A stretch of DNA of 64,000 bases from JAFDXJ01 sp038257845. Its GTDB lineage: Bacteria; Bacteroidota; Bacteroidia; Chitinophagales; Chitinophagaceae. The position numbers and the translations under genes were made by a program. A model generated the notes under the pieces. The model was not told the DNA's origin, did no database searches, and saw only the letters and a program-made list of their open reading frames with translations. Below are positions 10,014-17,949 of this stretch, one piece after another. The stretch's first letter is position 1. Every line of letters begins with the position of its first letter. The DNA lies in the NCBI GenBank assembly GCA_038257845.1, contig JBBSQL010000009.1:1-64000 (forward strand). Direction: 5' to 3'.

Positions 10014-10532
10014 TTATTCATGAGCAAGTCCAACAATTTCATTAAAATTATAACCCGCTCTCTGCAATGCCCGCCTGGCTGATTCTATGGCAATTGGCGC
10101 CGGGTTAGGTGGATGAACAGGCACATCTTCAGTACCTGCCAATTGGACTAAAAGTTCCTGCGTTTGGCCATGTGTCAAGGCCTCACAAACATCGTATAAT
10201 CCTCCCGGCTCCTCTTCAGCCAAATCGTGTTTTTCTAAAACATGCCTGATCACTTTTACCAGGGACAAAGTGGGTGGAGGTACCATTAACGCAGTCAATG
10301 CTCCATGTTCGAGCCGATACCGTGGAATGAGTTTCTGCATGACTGCCTGATCCACTTTTTTTGCTGCCGGGAAAAGAGTTTTCTCTTCCATTTTAATATG
10401 GCGCAATAACCGTGTTCGAAATTGATTATAATAATTCATGTCAATTTCACCCTGTTGCTCTGTTGCCTGGGTCAGCAACTTATCAATGCGGTGATGATCT
10501 TCCGTGAAAAATTGATGTAAAGGTTTGTTCAT
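10014..10532 (-). CDS. Hemerythrin-like HHE-domain protein
   Basis: A cytoplasmic four-helix-bundle protein of 172 residues with no signal peptide. Candidate iron ligands are His13/His14 in DHHRID, His45 and Glu49 in RHIKMEE, His76 in RLEHGA and His102 with Glu106/107 in EKHDLAEEE. This is the spacing expected of hemerythrin-like domains that bind oxygen or sense redox state. A roughly 40-residue proline-containing tail follows the bundle. It is transcribed away from the FGE gene and appears monocistronic. The precise role (oxygen storage, redox or nitrosative-stress protection) cannot be fixed from sequence. Confidence 0.8.
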   Translation of the reverse strand: MNKPLHQFFTEDHHRIDKLLTQATEQQGEIDMNYYNQFRTRLLRHIKMEEKTLFPAAKKVDQAVMQKLIPRYRLEHGALTALMVPPPTLSLVKVIRHVLEKHDLAEEEPGGLYDVCEALTHGQTQELLVQLAGTEDVPVHPPNPAPIAIESARRALQRAGYNFNEIVGLAHE

Positions 10533-10803
10533 AGGTTCTACATTTCCGGATTCAAGCCATTACTGTAACTATCGGGTTAAAAAATAATTTTCCACAACAA
10601 AGATAGAATTTTCGTAAAAAACTTCTTAGTATCCGAAGCTTTTCATAAAATAAAAAAGTAAATACGAAAGTTTATCACATGCTTTTTGTATTGATTGTGT
10701 CGCAAAAGAAATCTTTAGTTTGCTGTGATTTTTTATCCGGCATCAACCGCAATAGCGAACGATGCGTTAAATTGAAATTTTATTTGTTTTTACACAGATC
10801 AAC

Positions 10804-11712
10804 TTAGCGGTAATTTTTTATAATCTCTCCAATGTAGTTCATCGCTTTGTCGTAGGTTTCAATGCCATGTCCAACATCATTAAATACTTTCACTTCTTTT
10901 AATGTCTTTATGTGTTTTTTCGCGTTATCAATACTTTTTGCAAACGGAAATAATAAATCTTTATCACCTTCAAGAAGATAAGTATCCGCCTGCACTTCAT
11001 CCAATTGTTTATCCATATAATATGGCTTTTGCGTTTTGTCTTTATAGCGACTTATGGCAAATAATTCATAGTCAACTAACAGCTGCGTAGATGTTGCAGA
11101 TAGCTGATGATTTGGTTTTGAAAAAATTGCTTTATTCAAAAATTTCCGCACGTTTTTTTCTGTAGGGTTTATTATTGGTAGAAGATTATAAAAAAGATTT
11201 TTTAGGGTTAAGGAAAAGGTTTGTAAGCAACCCGCGTTTAATAAAAATGCAGCTTTAATCCTTCCGGGATTTACAATTGCCAGTTTCATACAAATGAGTG
11301 CGCCAAACGAAGCGCCCGCTACAAATGCTTTTTCAATTTTTAAATTGTCCAATACTTCGGTTGCCCAAATGCCATAATCTAATGAATGTATATCAGGTGT
11401 TTCGCCACTACTCAAATTTGGCAGACCGTTCGTTTCTACTAAATAAATTTTTAATTGAATGTTTAAATTATCCAGGCCTTTATCAAAATCCCAGAACAAT
11501 GCAGTCGTTCTTGCTCCCGGAAAAATAACAAGTGTTTCAAGATTTGGTTCATGCGTGTTTAGTCCCCAAACATGCGTTTTCCCCAATGAAGTTATCACAT
11601 CAAATCGTTCGTATTTCCTGTTATTCGATGCCTCTAATTTTTCTACCCAATTTTCAAAGTAGGGAAGATCAAGTTGCTCATCTTTGAAGAATGAATTTTT
11701 GCTTATTTTCAT
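10804..11712 (-). CDS. Alpha/beta hydrolase
   Basis: This 302-residue hydrolase has the nucleophile elbow GASFG with Ser135, a candidate acid in LLEGDKDLLFP and the catalytic His in DVGHGIE near the C-terminus. The HVWGLN and LVIFPGARTT segments form the early strands and oxyanion loop. There is no signal peptide. The gene follows the DUF4242 gene by 37 bp on the same strand, so the two are probably co-transcribed. The substrate is unknown; the family includes esterases, haloalkane dehalogenases and lactonases, and nothing here separates them. Confidence 0.82.
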   Translation of the reverse strand: MKISKNSFFKDEQLDLPYFENWVEKLEASNNRKYERFDVITSLGKTHVWGLNTHEPNLETLVIFPGARTTALFWDFDKGLDNLNIQLKIYLVETNGLPNLSSGETPDIHSLDYGIWATEVLDNLKIEKAFVAGASFGALICMKLAIVNPGRIKAAFLLNAGCLQTFSLTLKNLFYNLLPIINPTEKNVRKFLNKAIFSKPNHQLSATSTQLLVDYELFAISRYKDKTQKPYYMDKQLDEVQADTYLLEGDKDLLFPFAKSIDNAKKHIKTLKEVKVFNDVGHGIETYDKAMNYIGEIIKNYR

Positions 11713-11749
11713 TATATATTAAGTAACTTGATCTTCCAGTTATATATTT

Positions 11750-12022
11750 TTATTCTGCTGTTGTCGGGTCAATGATTGTAGTAACCTGGCTTACAGAATT
11801 TGCTGGAAAGCCTCCCTGCTTTGCATGTTCGCGAACCATTTCTTCATTCGGTGCAATGTACACGCAATAAATTTTATCACCCGTCACATAGCTTTGCAAC
11901 CACTGAATTTGAGGCCCCATATTACTTAACACGCCACACGAAGTTTGTGAAATTCCTTTTAATTGTTCGGAAGTTAATTTACCTGCTCCGGGAATTTCCC
12001 GTTCAATGATAAACTTTGGCAT
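11750..12022 (-). CDS. DUF4242 (nickel-binding ferredoxin-like) family protein
   Basis: A 90-residue protein made of one small alpha/beta domain with the start MPKFIIEREIPGAG and the core segments WLQSYV, KIYCVYIAP and VREHAKQGGFP. This matches DUF4242, a family with structurally characterised nickel-binding members. Function in the cell is not established. It is the first gene of a probable two-gene unit with the alpha/beta hydrolase downstream. The only upstream ATG in good context was used as start. Confidence 0.75.
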   Translation of the reverse strand: MPKFIIEREIPGAGKLTSEQLKGISQTSCGVLSNMGPQIQWLQSYVTGDKIYCVYIAPNEEMVREHAKQGGFPANSVSQVTTIIDPTTAE

Positions 12023-12205
12023 AATTTAAAATTTTAATTTTCCTACTCGTATGGCTTTTCGGTGACGCCCCGTTTTTAAAGTGATGCTGGTCTCCACTTT
12101 TTGTTTATTGAAATTTTGGAACTGGTAAAAGTAACTTTTTCTCACAGCTAATATAAAATCTTATTTGATGTTTTACATAAACAAATTTCACAGCGGGAAA
12201 ACCGT

Positions 12206-12613
12206 TCAGGCTTTCTTCCTTTTAGATTTTAGGTATTCTTCTCTTAAAGCACGAAGATCAATTTTCGAACAATCAGTAATTAACTCCTGTACAATTTTTA
12301 AGGGCATTTCATCTTTATTATTAAAATTAATGCAACCTTTTTGGAAACTTGCATCTTTCAACAACACTTTATATTTTTCGTAAATAACCGGGGATCCATA
12401 CATCGGCAATACATGCAATGACATATATTTTTTCACGCTTGCAAGTCCATATTTGAATGTTCCCGGCGCATTATAAATGATCATCTCTTTCCCCATCATG
12501 GGTGCAATTATGGGTGTGACTGTTTTGTCTTTTTTGATAATAATTTCATGCAATTGAGACAATAATTCCTGCCGGTCTTCCGGTTGGGCTGATATGTATT
12601 CTGAGATTGTCAT
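12206..12613 (-). CDS. DUF1801 family protein
   Basis: The protein beginning MTISEYISAQ has 135 residues. It shows the DUF1801 pattern: an N-terminal helix with QPEDRQELLSQLHEII, then the FKYGLASVKKYMSLHVLPMYG core and the GCINFNN segment with a Lys-rich C-terminal helix. The frame is open 14 codons further upstream to 12655, but that extension is built from a dispersed hairpin repeat (12630-12661), so the internal ATG at 12613 is preferred. Related small proteins are frequent in Bacteroidota and their role is undefined. Confidence 0.75.
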   Translation of the reverse strand: MTISEYISAQPEDRQELLSQLHEIIIKKDKTVTPIIAPMMGKEMIIYNAPGTFKYGLASVKKYMSLHVLPMYGSPVIYEKYKVLLKDASFQKGCINFNNKDEMPLKIVQELITDCSKIDLRALREEYLKSKRKKA

Positions 12614-12629
12614 AGTTTGATATTTTTGA

Positions 12630-12661
12630 TCAGCATCATCTCGACAGCGGACCATGCTTCA
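12630..12661. repeat. Member of a GCATC...GATGC-type hairpin repeat family
   Basis: The stretch around CAGCATCATCTCGA and GACCATGCTTCACTAAAAA resembles repeats at 16780-16821 (CGTATCGTCTCC ... GACGATGCTTCACTAAAAAA) and 20005-20060. It lies between two genes and is shared only with other intergenic sites in the 10-21 kb zone. Probably a degenerate mobile palindrome; this copy is weak. Confidence 0.4.
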
Positions 12662-12668
12662 CTAAAAA

Positions 12669-12968
12669 TTATTCCCCTATCACAGAAAAGAAGACCATGC
12701 CTTCATAATTATCATCCCAATTACCACTCCAGTCTCTCAATCCAAATGTTGCATTTACAGTAACAGTGTTACCAGATATACTACTGCTTAACCGGATATC
12801 AAGATTTCCCAAATGATGATCATTTCCACCTGAAAACGAAGCACTGAAACCCTTCATAATTGCAGTAGCCTGCGATGGATTTCGGGTAAAAGTTACAGTT
12901 GTGGAAGATGTCCGGGGACCCGTTCCTGACAAGGGGCCAAAAGTTATTTGTCCGTTATGAATTTCCAT
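12669..12968 (-). CDS. Stand-alone copy of the N-terminal domain of the upstream metzincin-like protein
   Basis: This 99-residue protein aligns along its whole length with residues 1-100 of the next gene upstream: ITFGPLSGTGP against INFSKVRGSGP, NDHHLGNLDI against GDHHLGNLKI, and LRDWSGNWDDNYEG against CRDWSGDWDDNYEG. The pattern of alternating strands suggests a beta-sandwich. There is no signal peptide. Its start lies 6 bp beyond the stop of the 799-residue gene, so both are on one transcript. It could be a binding partner, competitor or simple duplication product. No characterised family is recognised. Confidence 0.75.
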   Translation of the reverse strand: MEIHNGQITFGPLSGTGPRTSSTTVTFTRNPSQATAIMKGFSASFSGGNDHHLGNLDIRLSSSISGNTVTVNATFGLRDWSGNWDDNYEGMVFFSVIGE

Positions 12969-12974
12969 AAAATT

Positions 12975-15374
12975 TTATTTAGATTGTTGTTTATTTGAAA
13001 TTAATTTTTCTGAATTACTTATTAACTTTTTACAAGTAATTGCTTCCTTTGTTTTATTTGCCATTATATTTTCTTCATACTTTTTTCCATTATGCAAGAC
13101 ACTCACTTTAATAATACCTTCCCCGTTATTTACCTTTCCAGGATGTAATGATCTCCCTCTTCCAATTTCATTATCATTTTCTCCATACCAAAAAATATCA
13201 GAAGGAATAATCGTTTTATTAAAAGAAACAACTTTTATACTTATCAGGCCTGATTGTGGATTTTCAGAAACAATAACATGAACATCATCTTCATTTTCAT
13301 TTGCCAATTCAAGTGTATATTCCGTAATAGAAGTATAAATACCTGCAGAGCATAAAATGCGGATGGGCATTTTTTTCCTTTTTCCGAAAAGTGAGAATGG
13401 AACTAACGCTTCCGTATTTGTTGAGCGAATATCTAAGCCGCGCCATTGTCCATCAGTGTCCTGCCAATGGATGAGATACCATAAATCTTTTATATTATCA
13501 TCCAAAGGCTTCCAGTGAACTTTTACCTGCTTCCTTTTTTCATCAATCCCTGATTCTATTTTTACTTTGGGTACTTCAATAATTTCTTCTTCATAAATTA
13601 TATTTTCATCTTCATATACAACAAGTTTTTTCGACGTTTCGTAATAAGGAATAAACTGGCGAAACTTTTTTGGAAAACATGAACCTTTACATTCACTACA
13701 ATCACAATAAAGTGTTTGACACGTTAATACGTTTCCGTCCTTATCCTGTATTTCTACTGTGAAATTTGTTTCATTCTCCTGTTCATTATTTCGTTGAGAC
13801 GAAAAAACAAAAGATACTTCACGGGTAACCTTTCTTTCCCTGTCAATAGTTAACCATAAATAAAGTTGCATTGCATCTTTTCTCGTCCACATATTATTTG
13901 GATATGTAGAGATTTTTTGCAAAGGTTGAAATGTCGATTTTGTATTACTTTTTTCTTCCATTCTCATTGAAAAAGTTTCTGAACTTAACCCGGATGAAAG
14001 CGGGAATGAATTTAATAACCCCATGTAAGTATAAGGGCTTACCCAAATAGGGCCTGAGTAGCTCATGAAATCGAAATTTGTCTGTGGGGCAAAAACAACG
14101 CCTGTCCGCGGATTAAATCCATATTCACCAATACTATCAGAGGCAAACTCTGCATAATGCGGATAATTTGAATCCTGGTTAGCAGGGTTTCCGCACCGCG
14201 TGGAATTGTCGCAGGGAGCATGGTTTCGTCCGTAAGCATGTCCTGTTTCTTGTGTCAATACACCAAAGCCGGTAAATGGTCCTGCCGCCACTCCACCACC
14301 ACCACATCCACCAACCTGGCCACCATCAAAACCATTCGGCATAAAACCAAAATAAGCATCACTCGACCCACCTCTGAGATCTCTCAACTTATCCAATAAA
14401 TGCAAATAACCATCACCACATCCATCCTGGATATTTGCCTGCCTCATGTCTTCCGAATAATCAATAATTTGGTAGCCCGTAATCAAAACTTCAGGAACAG
14501 GATAGACAACTTCCATAAAGGAGAAAGCGGGATCGCCCGTTATTTGTTCCAGTGTTGGAGCTGCAAGATCGAGTGATTGTCCCGTGTAATGAACAGCTAC
14601 TGCATGCATTCTTACAGGTTCGTGTTCCTGGAAAATAATTGTTCTTTCAAACATACGTGAAAGCAATACAGTATTTGCTGTATCAAACACTTTGCATTGT
14701 AAGGTTAGTTCTCCCTGGCATAAATTTTCCGGGATAGTAAAATTAAGTGTGTGATTTACCTGCCCCCTGTCTATTAAATTATCTCTCATCGGGGTAATAC
14801 TATTCAATGGTATTTGTGTTTCAGAGGTAAAGCCGGAATTTACTGTAAGGAAACCTGAAAGTGAATTAATAAGCGGAAGTCCTGCATTTGCATCATAATC
14901 TATATACACCCTTACACCTGTATCTTTTCTCGCTATGAGCGGTATGGTATTATCGGGCATAACATTGGCAGCATCCAAATGTCTGTCACTTCTAAAATGT
15001 TGAGTTGCCTGGTTAAATTCCATTCCTGTAATTGAAAGATCTCCTCTCGGCCTGGGATCAGTCAGGGCTGCCAGTTCTGCAACTACCACAAACTGAATGG
15101 TGCCTTCATAATTATCATCCCAATCACCACTCCAGTCCCTGCAACCCAGCGTCCCGGTTACATTTACAAGATCGCCATCAATTGCTGTTTCTACTTTTAT
15201 TTTTAAATTTCCCAGGTGATGATCTCCTGTGTCTTGTGAAAAACCAACAGTATAGCCAATTATGCCGGCGGTTGCCAGTGTTACTTCCCTGGGGAAATGT
15301 ATACTTGTCGTTCTTATTTGAGGTCCGCTGCCCCTGACTTTTGAAAAATTTATAGAACTTGTACGTAACTCCAT
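12975..15374 (-). CDS. Metzincin-like protein with altered zinc motif (QExxHxxGxxH), leaderless
   Basis: This 799-residue protein starts with the same roughly 100-residue beta domain found alone in the next gene. A beta-rich region follows (110-250), then a reprolysin/M66-like core. The motif is Q375-E376-T-G-H379-A-Y-G382-R-N-H385, directly followed by APC; a downstream FDFMSYS matches a Met-turn. In metzincins the first position is His; here the codon is CAA (Gln), so one zinc ligand is missing or replaced. The C-terminal part has a Cys cluster (CDCSECKGSC) and a fibronectin-like region (IESGIDEKRKQVKVHW). No signal peptide is visible, unusual for such a protein. It may be an inactive or modified protease, or cargo of another export route. 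Confidence 0.7.
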   Translation of the reverse strand: MELRTSSINFSKVRGSGPQIRTTSIHFPREVTLATAGIIGYTVGFSQDTGDHHLGNLKIKVETAIDGDLVNVTGTLGCRDWSGDWDDNYEGTIQFVVVAELAALTDPRPRGDLSITGMEFNQATQHFRSDRHLDAANVMPDNTIPLIARKDTGVRVYIDYDANAGLPLINSLSGFLTVNSGFTSETQIPLNSITPMRDNLIDRGQVNHTLNFTIPENLCQGELTLQCKVFDTANTVLLSRMFERTIIFQEHEPVRMHAVAVHYTGQSLDLAAPTLEQITGDPAFSFMEVVYPVPEVLITGYQIIDYSEDMRQANIQDGCGDGYLHLLDKLRDLRGGSSDAYFGFMPNGFDGGQVGGCGGGGVAAGPFTGFGVLTQETGHAYGRNHAPCDNSTRCGNPANQDSNYPHYAEFASDSIGEYGFNPRTGVVFAPQTNFDFMSYSGPIWVSPYTYMGLLNSFPLSSGLSSETFSMRMEEKSNTKSTFQPLQKISTYPNNMWTRKDAMQLYLWLTIDRERKVTREVSFVFSSQRNNEQENETNFTVEIQDKDGNVLTCQTLYCDCSECKGSCFPKKFRQFIPYYETSKKLVVYEDENIIYEEEIIEVPKVKIESGIDEKRKQVKVHWKPLDDNIKDLWYLIHWQDTDGQWRGLDIRSTNTEALVPFSLFGKRKKMPIRILCSAGIYTSITEYTLELANENEDDVHVIVSENPQSGLISIKVVSFNKTIIPSDIFWYGENDNEIGRGRSLHPGKVNNGEGIIKVSVLHNGKKYEENIMANKTKEAITCKKLISNSEKLISNKQQSK

Positions 15375-15487
15375 ATTGCAGTTAATTTTAGTTGAGTTCG
15401 TAAATATATGATAAATTTATTTATTGTTGAGCAGAATATTTTTTGTGTAGTATAGTCACGCTTAGGTGGACTATGCACTGTAATTTT

Positions 15488-15621
15488 CAACTTTTTTCCG
15501 AATAATAAGAAAGTATTTTAACTGATATATTCATCGTTCCAGTGAGCGGAAGATGTTTGAAAGAAATTTATTTAATTGTCTTTGTATTAAAAATATAATT
15601 ATTTCAGGCAACGCATCGCCT
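15488..15621. repeat. Dispersed repeat R2, copy A
   Basis: It aligns with 16653-16791. Shared landmarks in order are TTTCCGAATAATA, GAAAGTATTTTAACTGAT, ATTCATCGTT, AAGATGTTTGAAA, TTAATTGTCTTTGTATTAAAA and TATAATTATTTCAGG. The two direct copies bracket the HigA remnant and the DUF4440 gene. No coding content was found. Confidence 0.8.
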
Positions 15622-15907
15622 CGCCTAAAGGGGCATGCCCTTTAAAATCTTTATCGTTGCAGGTTTCATCAACACAAGAGCCTGGTAGAGCCTTCGGCTC
15701 GATTCATTTTGTAACAACGGATTTTAATCCGTTGAGTTAAACTTGATTTTTATGGAGAGCCGTAGGTTCGTGTCATGTTTTTAAATTTATTTCGGTAATT
15801 ATATGTTTCGAACCAACGGTTCTCTTTTCACATTTTTATTTGAGCAACGGGTTGAAACCCATTGTTACAAAATGGTTCGATGCTACGCATCTTTTTATAA
15901 ATGCGCT
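15612..15907. repeat. Dispersed repeat R1, copy 1 (hairpin-rich, about 297 bp)
   Basis: It is near-identical along its length to 20415-20711. It contains at least four palindromic units: GAGCCTTCGGCTC, CAACGGATTTTAATCCGTTG, an imperfect GAGCCGTAGGTTCG/CGAACCAACGGTTCTC pair, and CAACGGG/CCCATTG, plus GATGCTACGCATC at the right end. No open frame or transposase is present, so it looks like a non-autonomous, REP/MITE-like element. Its right end abuts the truncated HigA-like frame. Confidence 0.82.
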
Positions 15908-15939
15908 TATGAATGTTATTTGTGTCCGGTATCATCCCA

Positions 15940-16095
15940 TCAATTACGTTCCTGCCTGGCAGTTTTTATCATTCTTCCTAATATATCCATACGAAGTTCA
16001 TATTCATATTGGTCCCTGTTTGGAGTGCCTTTCAAACCGATGTATTTATCTTTCATTTCGGTAAGTGAGTAAGATTTCATTGCTGTTTTTGCCAT
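15940..16095 (-). pseudogene. Truncated HigA-like (XRE) antitoxin remnant
   Basis: The frame encodes 51 residues starting MAKTAMKSYSLTEMKDKYIG and continuing through GTPNRDQYEYELRMDILG to KTARQERN, then a stop. This is the N-terminal third of HigA-type antitoxins, whose helix-turn-helix would follow directly after ARQERN but is absent. No HigB-like toxin frame lies on either side. The missing part is replaced by sequence leading into repeat R1, which suggests loss by insertion or recombination. It is too short for a functional DNA-binding antitoxin. Recognition of the family is from memory of the conserved SLTEMKDKYIG...GTP segment. Confidence 0.7.
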
Positions 16096-16145
16096 ATTTT
16101 TTAGGAATGATTTAGTCAATATATTTTTATGCTCACATACATATT

Positions 16146-16604
16146 TTACTTTGGCCTTGTCGTTGCAGGTACTTCCGGTCTGCTTGAATGCCGCTCGGCG
16201 ATCACCCAGCCTTCATCTTCCTTTATCCAAATATCGGTGAGCATAAACTGGGCACTTCTGTCCTGGCCACGAACAATTGCTTTTTGTGTAAACAATAGCA
16301 AAGCGACTTCTGTGTTACCATTAACATTTACATGGATATCATCAATGGAAAATGATTCAGTCACATAGTCTTTTAACGTAGAAAGCCAATGTTCCCTGGA
16401 AACAATTTGAAGCGGCATTCCCTGTACACCAATTGCCAGGAAATAATTGCCGGATAAAAACTTTTTTGTTTGCATGGTATCCTGACTTTTGATTGCCAGT
16501 GCAAACGATTTCTCCAAATTAATAATTTCATCCTGTGATGTTTGAGCCATACTTATTGTTGTTAATAATGTTGTCGCAATAAGCAAAGGAATGAAATGTT
16601 TCAT
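16146..16604 (-). CDS. Secreted DUF4440 / SnoaL-like (NTF2-fold) protein
   Basis: A 152-residue protein with a signal peptide (cleavage near SMAQT) followed by one NTF2-like domain: an N-terminal helix EIINLEKSFALAIKSQD, then curved strands ending in DIWIKEDEGWVIAERHSS. This is the DUF4440 pattern, a family of cone-shaped domains that bind small ligands or act as isomerase-like enzymes. The export signal makes it periplasmic. It stands alone between repeats R2 A and R2 B. No partner gene indicates its ligand. Confidence 0.78.
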   Translation of the reverse strand: MKHFIPLLIATTLLTTISMAQTSQDEIINLEKSFALAIKSQDTMQTKKFLSGNYFLAIGVQGMPLQIVSREHWLSTLKDYVTESFSIDDIHVNVNGNTEVALLLFTQKAIVRGQDRSAQFMLTDIWIKEDEGWVIAERHSSRPEVPATTRPK

Positions 16605-17092
16605 ATGATGTTTAGCATCGCCTATTTATTTGAAACAATGCGAAGTAATTTCCAACAACTTTCCGAATAATATGAAAGTATTTTAACTGATTGATTCATC
16701 GTTACTATGAGCGCAAGATGTTTGAAATAATTTGATACACTTTAATTGTCTTTGTATTAAAATATAATTATTTCAGGAAACGTATCGTCTCCTTTGGGAG
16801 ACGATGCTTCACTAAAAAAGTTTTCCCATACTTGAATATTCAGGTTTATCAACGGATCGAAGATTCCTTTTAAAAGTGCTTCTACCATTTTTTGGATGCG
16901 GTTATTTAAGATTGCTTATCATTGACAGGGCTTTCTGAAATACGATTTATTTTCTGCCTGTCCCGGAACGAATTAAGTTAGAAAAATTGATGCGTTTTAA
17001 TAAAAATACTGTTATTGGTTAATGAAGATATTTCAGGAAACGCATTCTATGCTGCGGGAGAAAATACTTCATTAAAAAGGTATTTCGTTATT
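16605..17092. other. 488-bp intergenic stretch with repeat copies
   Basis: It contains R2 copy B (16653-16791) with a GTATCGTCTCC/GGGAGACGATGC hairpin at its end, and a degenerate further copy (17028-17084) around TATTTCAGGAAACGCATTC...TACTTCATTAAAAAGG. A minus-strand 43-codon frame at 16757-16888 runs through the hairpin repeat and is not supported as a gene. Confidence 0.6.
16653..16791. repeat. Dispersed repeat R2, copy B
   Basis: Direct-orientation partner of 15488-15621; the landmarks are the same, with about 10-15 percent substitutions and small indels by eye. It continues into a hairpin, CGTATCGTCTCC/GGGAGACGATGC, that belongs to the wider GCATCG hairpin family of this zone. Confidence 0.8.
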
Positions 17093-17269
17093 TTAAGCAA
17101 GCTGGTTTTGTCTTTTTACCTTTTTTGTTTTTTCGCTTTGTTTTTCTTTTAGCGCTCTTTTCGCTTTATCCGCTTTTATAAATTCACTGATTGCTAGTTT
17201 TTCTTCTTTTGTCAATGGCCTTGAGTCAATTACAAAATCAATGTCAAGAGGTTCTTTTTTTAGTTCCAT
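17093..17269 (-). CDS. Small protein partner of GNAT-like protein, copy 1
   Basis: This 58-residue frame starts MELKKEPLDIDFVIDSRPLT and continues KEEKLAISEFIKADKAKRAL with a Lys-rich tail. It lies 10 bp after the stop of the GNAT-like gene on the same strand. It is clearly homologous to the protein at 19252-19425: both have L-D-[IV]-D-F-[IV], PLTK-[EA]-E, and AISEFIK-x-[DE]-K-[AS]-KR. Conservation of the pair at two sites argues that both partners are translated and functionally linked. The acidic front and basic tail would suit an antitoxin-like or accessory protein, which is inference only. Confidence 0.75.
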   Translation of the reverse strand: MELKKEPLDIDFVIDSRPLTKEEKLAISEFIKADKAKRALKEKQSEKTKKVKRQNQLA

Positions 17270-17279
17270 AAGAGTATTT

Positions 17280-17801
17280 TTAAAAATATTTATTAATTAA
17301 TTTTAATGCAGATTCTGTGTTAATTACCATTTGCTGTCCACCAAAACGAACAGCACCTAATGTTTCAATGTAATGTTCTATAAGTTTGGTTTTTGCAACA
17401 AAAGATAGATAACCTTCTCCTCCACGTTGAAATGAAAGTTTACAGGCAAAGGCAACTAAATTCCCGGGAACACCTAAATAAGTTTTGTGTTTCCCAATAT
17501 TGAAAGGTGCACTTTCAATAAGATGCATATATACATGGTCAGGATTTATTTCTAAACTAACTATCCCTTGTATTATGTTTGGATTGTTGGATATAGTGAG
17601 TTTATAAATCTCCCTTTCAGGTATTTTAAACTCAGTGACCCAACTAAATCTCCAACCGCTTTTCTTGTTTATACTTTTCAATTCCAAATTTGTTAAAAGA
17701 GAAATCTCCGTAGGAAAACTATCTCCTGACTGAATATTTTCAATTGAATTCGTCAGCTTATCAATTTGGAAATCAAGTCCTGATGTCAGTTGTTTTTTCA
17801 C
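17280..17801 (-). CDS. GNAT-like acetyltransferase-fold protein, copy 1
   Basis: A 173-residue cytoplasmic protein. The segment LTISNNPNIIQGIVSLEI, then HLIESAPFN, GVPGNLVAFACKLSFQRGGEG and ETLGAVRFGGQQMVI follow the strand-helix order of GNAT domains (beta4, beta5, CoA-loop helix, beta6-7), though the classical Q/RxxGxG/A loop is replaced by GVPGNL. The start is GTG in the context TAAGTGAAAAAAC, which is identical in copy 2. The N-terminal 50 residues (DFQIDKLTNSIENIQSGDSF) are family-specific. It forms a two-gene unit with the small protein 10 bp downstream. Function could be a toxin-type or protein-modifying acetyltransferase; unproven. Confidence 0.75.
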   Translation of the reverse strand: MKKQLTSGLDFQIDKLTNSIENIQSGDSFPTEISLLTNLELKSINKKSGWRFSWVTEFKIPEREIYKLTISNNPNIIQGIVSLEINPDHVYMHLIESAPFNIGKHKTYLGVPGNLVAFACKLSFQRGGEGYLSFVAKTKLIEHYIETLGAVRFGGQQMVINTESALKLINKYF

Positions 17802-17949
17802 TTAACGAATTTACGAAATAAAAAATTCTTGTTCAAATATCTTTTAAAATTTGCGAAGAGATTTGCACCGTTATCGTGCCTTAGAGATTACAGAAAAATT
17901 TTGTTCAGTATTAAAATATTACGCTGTTTTTTCAGGCTATCTTTTTTGG

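Larger units (their letters stand above)
15375..15939. other. 565-bp gene-free stretch filled with dispersed repeats
   Basis: No convincing gene is seen. The stretch holds the upstream region of the metzincin-like gene, copy A of a roughly 135-bp repeat (15488-15621), and copy 1 of a roughly 297-bp hairpin-rich repeat (15612-15907). It ends against a truncated HigA-like gene. Plus-strand open frames here are by-products of the repeat sequence. Confidence 0.7.

Noticed and set aside
12614..12655. Upstream extension of the DUF1801 protein (14 codons)
   Set aside because: The extension is made of dispersed repeat sequence, and the internal ATG at 12613 agrees with the family start.
15803..16072. 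Plus-strand open frames over repeat R1 and the HigA remnant
   Set aside because: They are opposite to the recognisable HigA-like frame and run through the hairpin repeat; composition is not protein-like.
16757..16888. Minus-strand 43-codon frame starting MVEALLKGIFDPL
   Set aside because: Its second half consists of the GTATCGTCTCC/GGGAGACGATGC hairpin repeat and the R2 end, and there is no family match or conserved neighbour.
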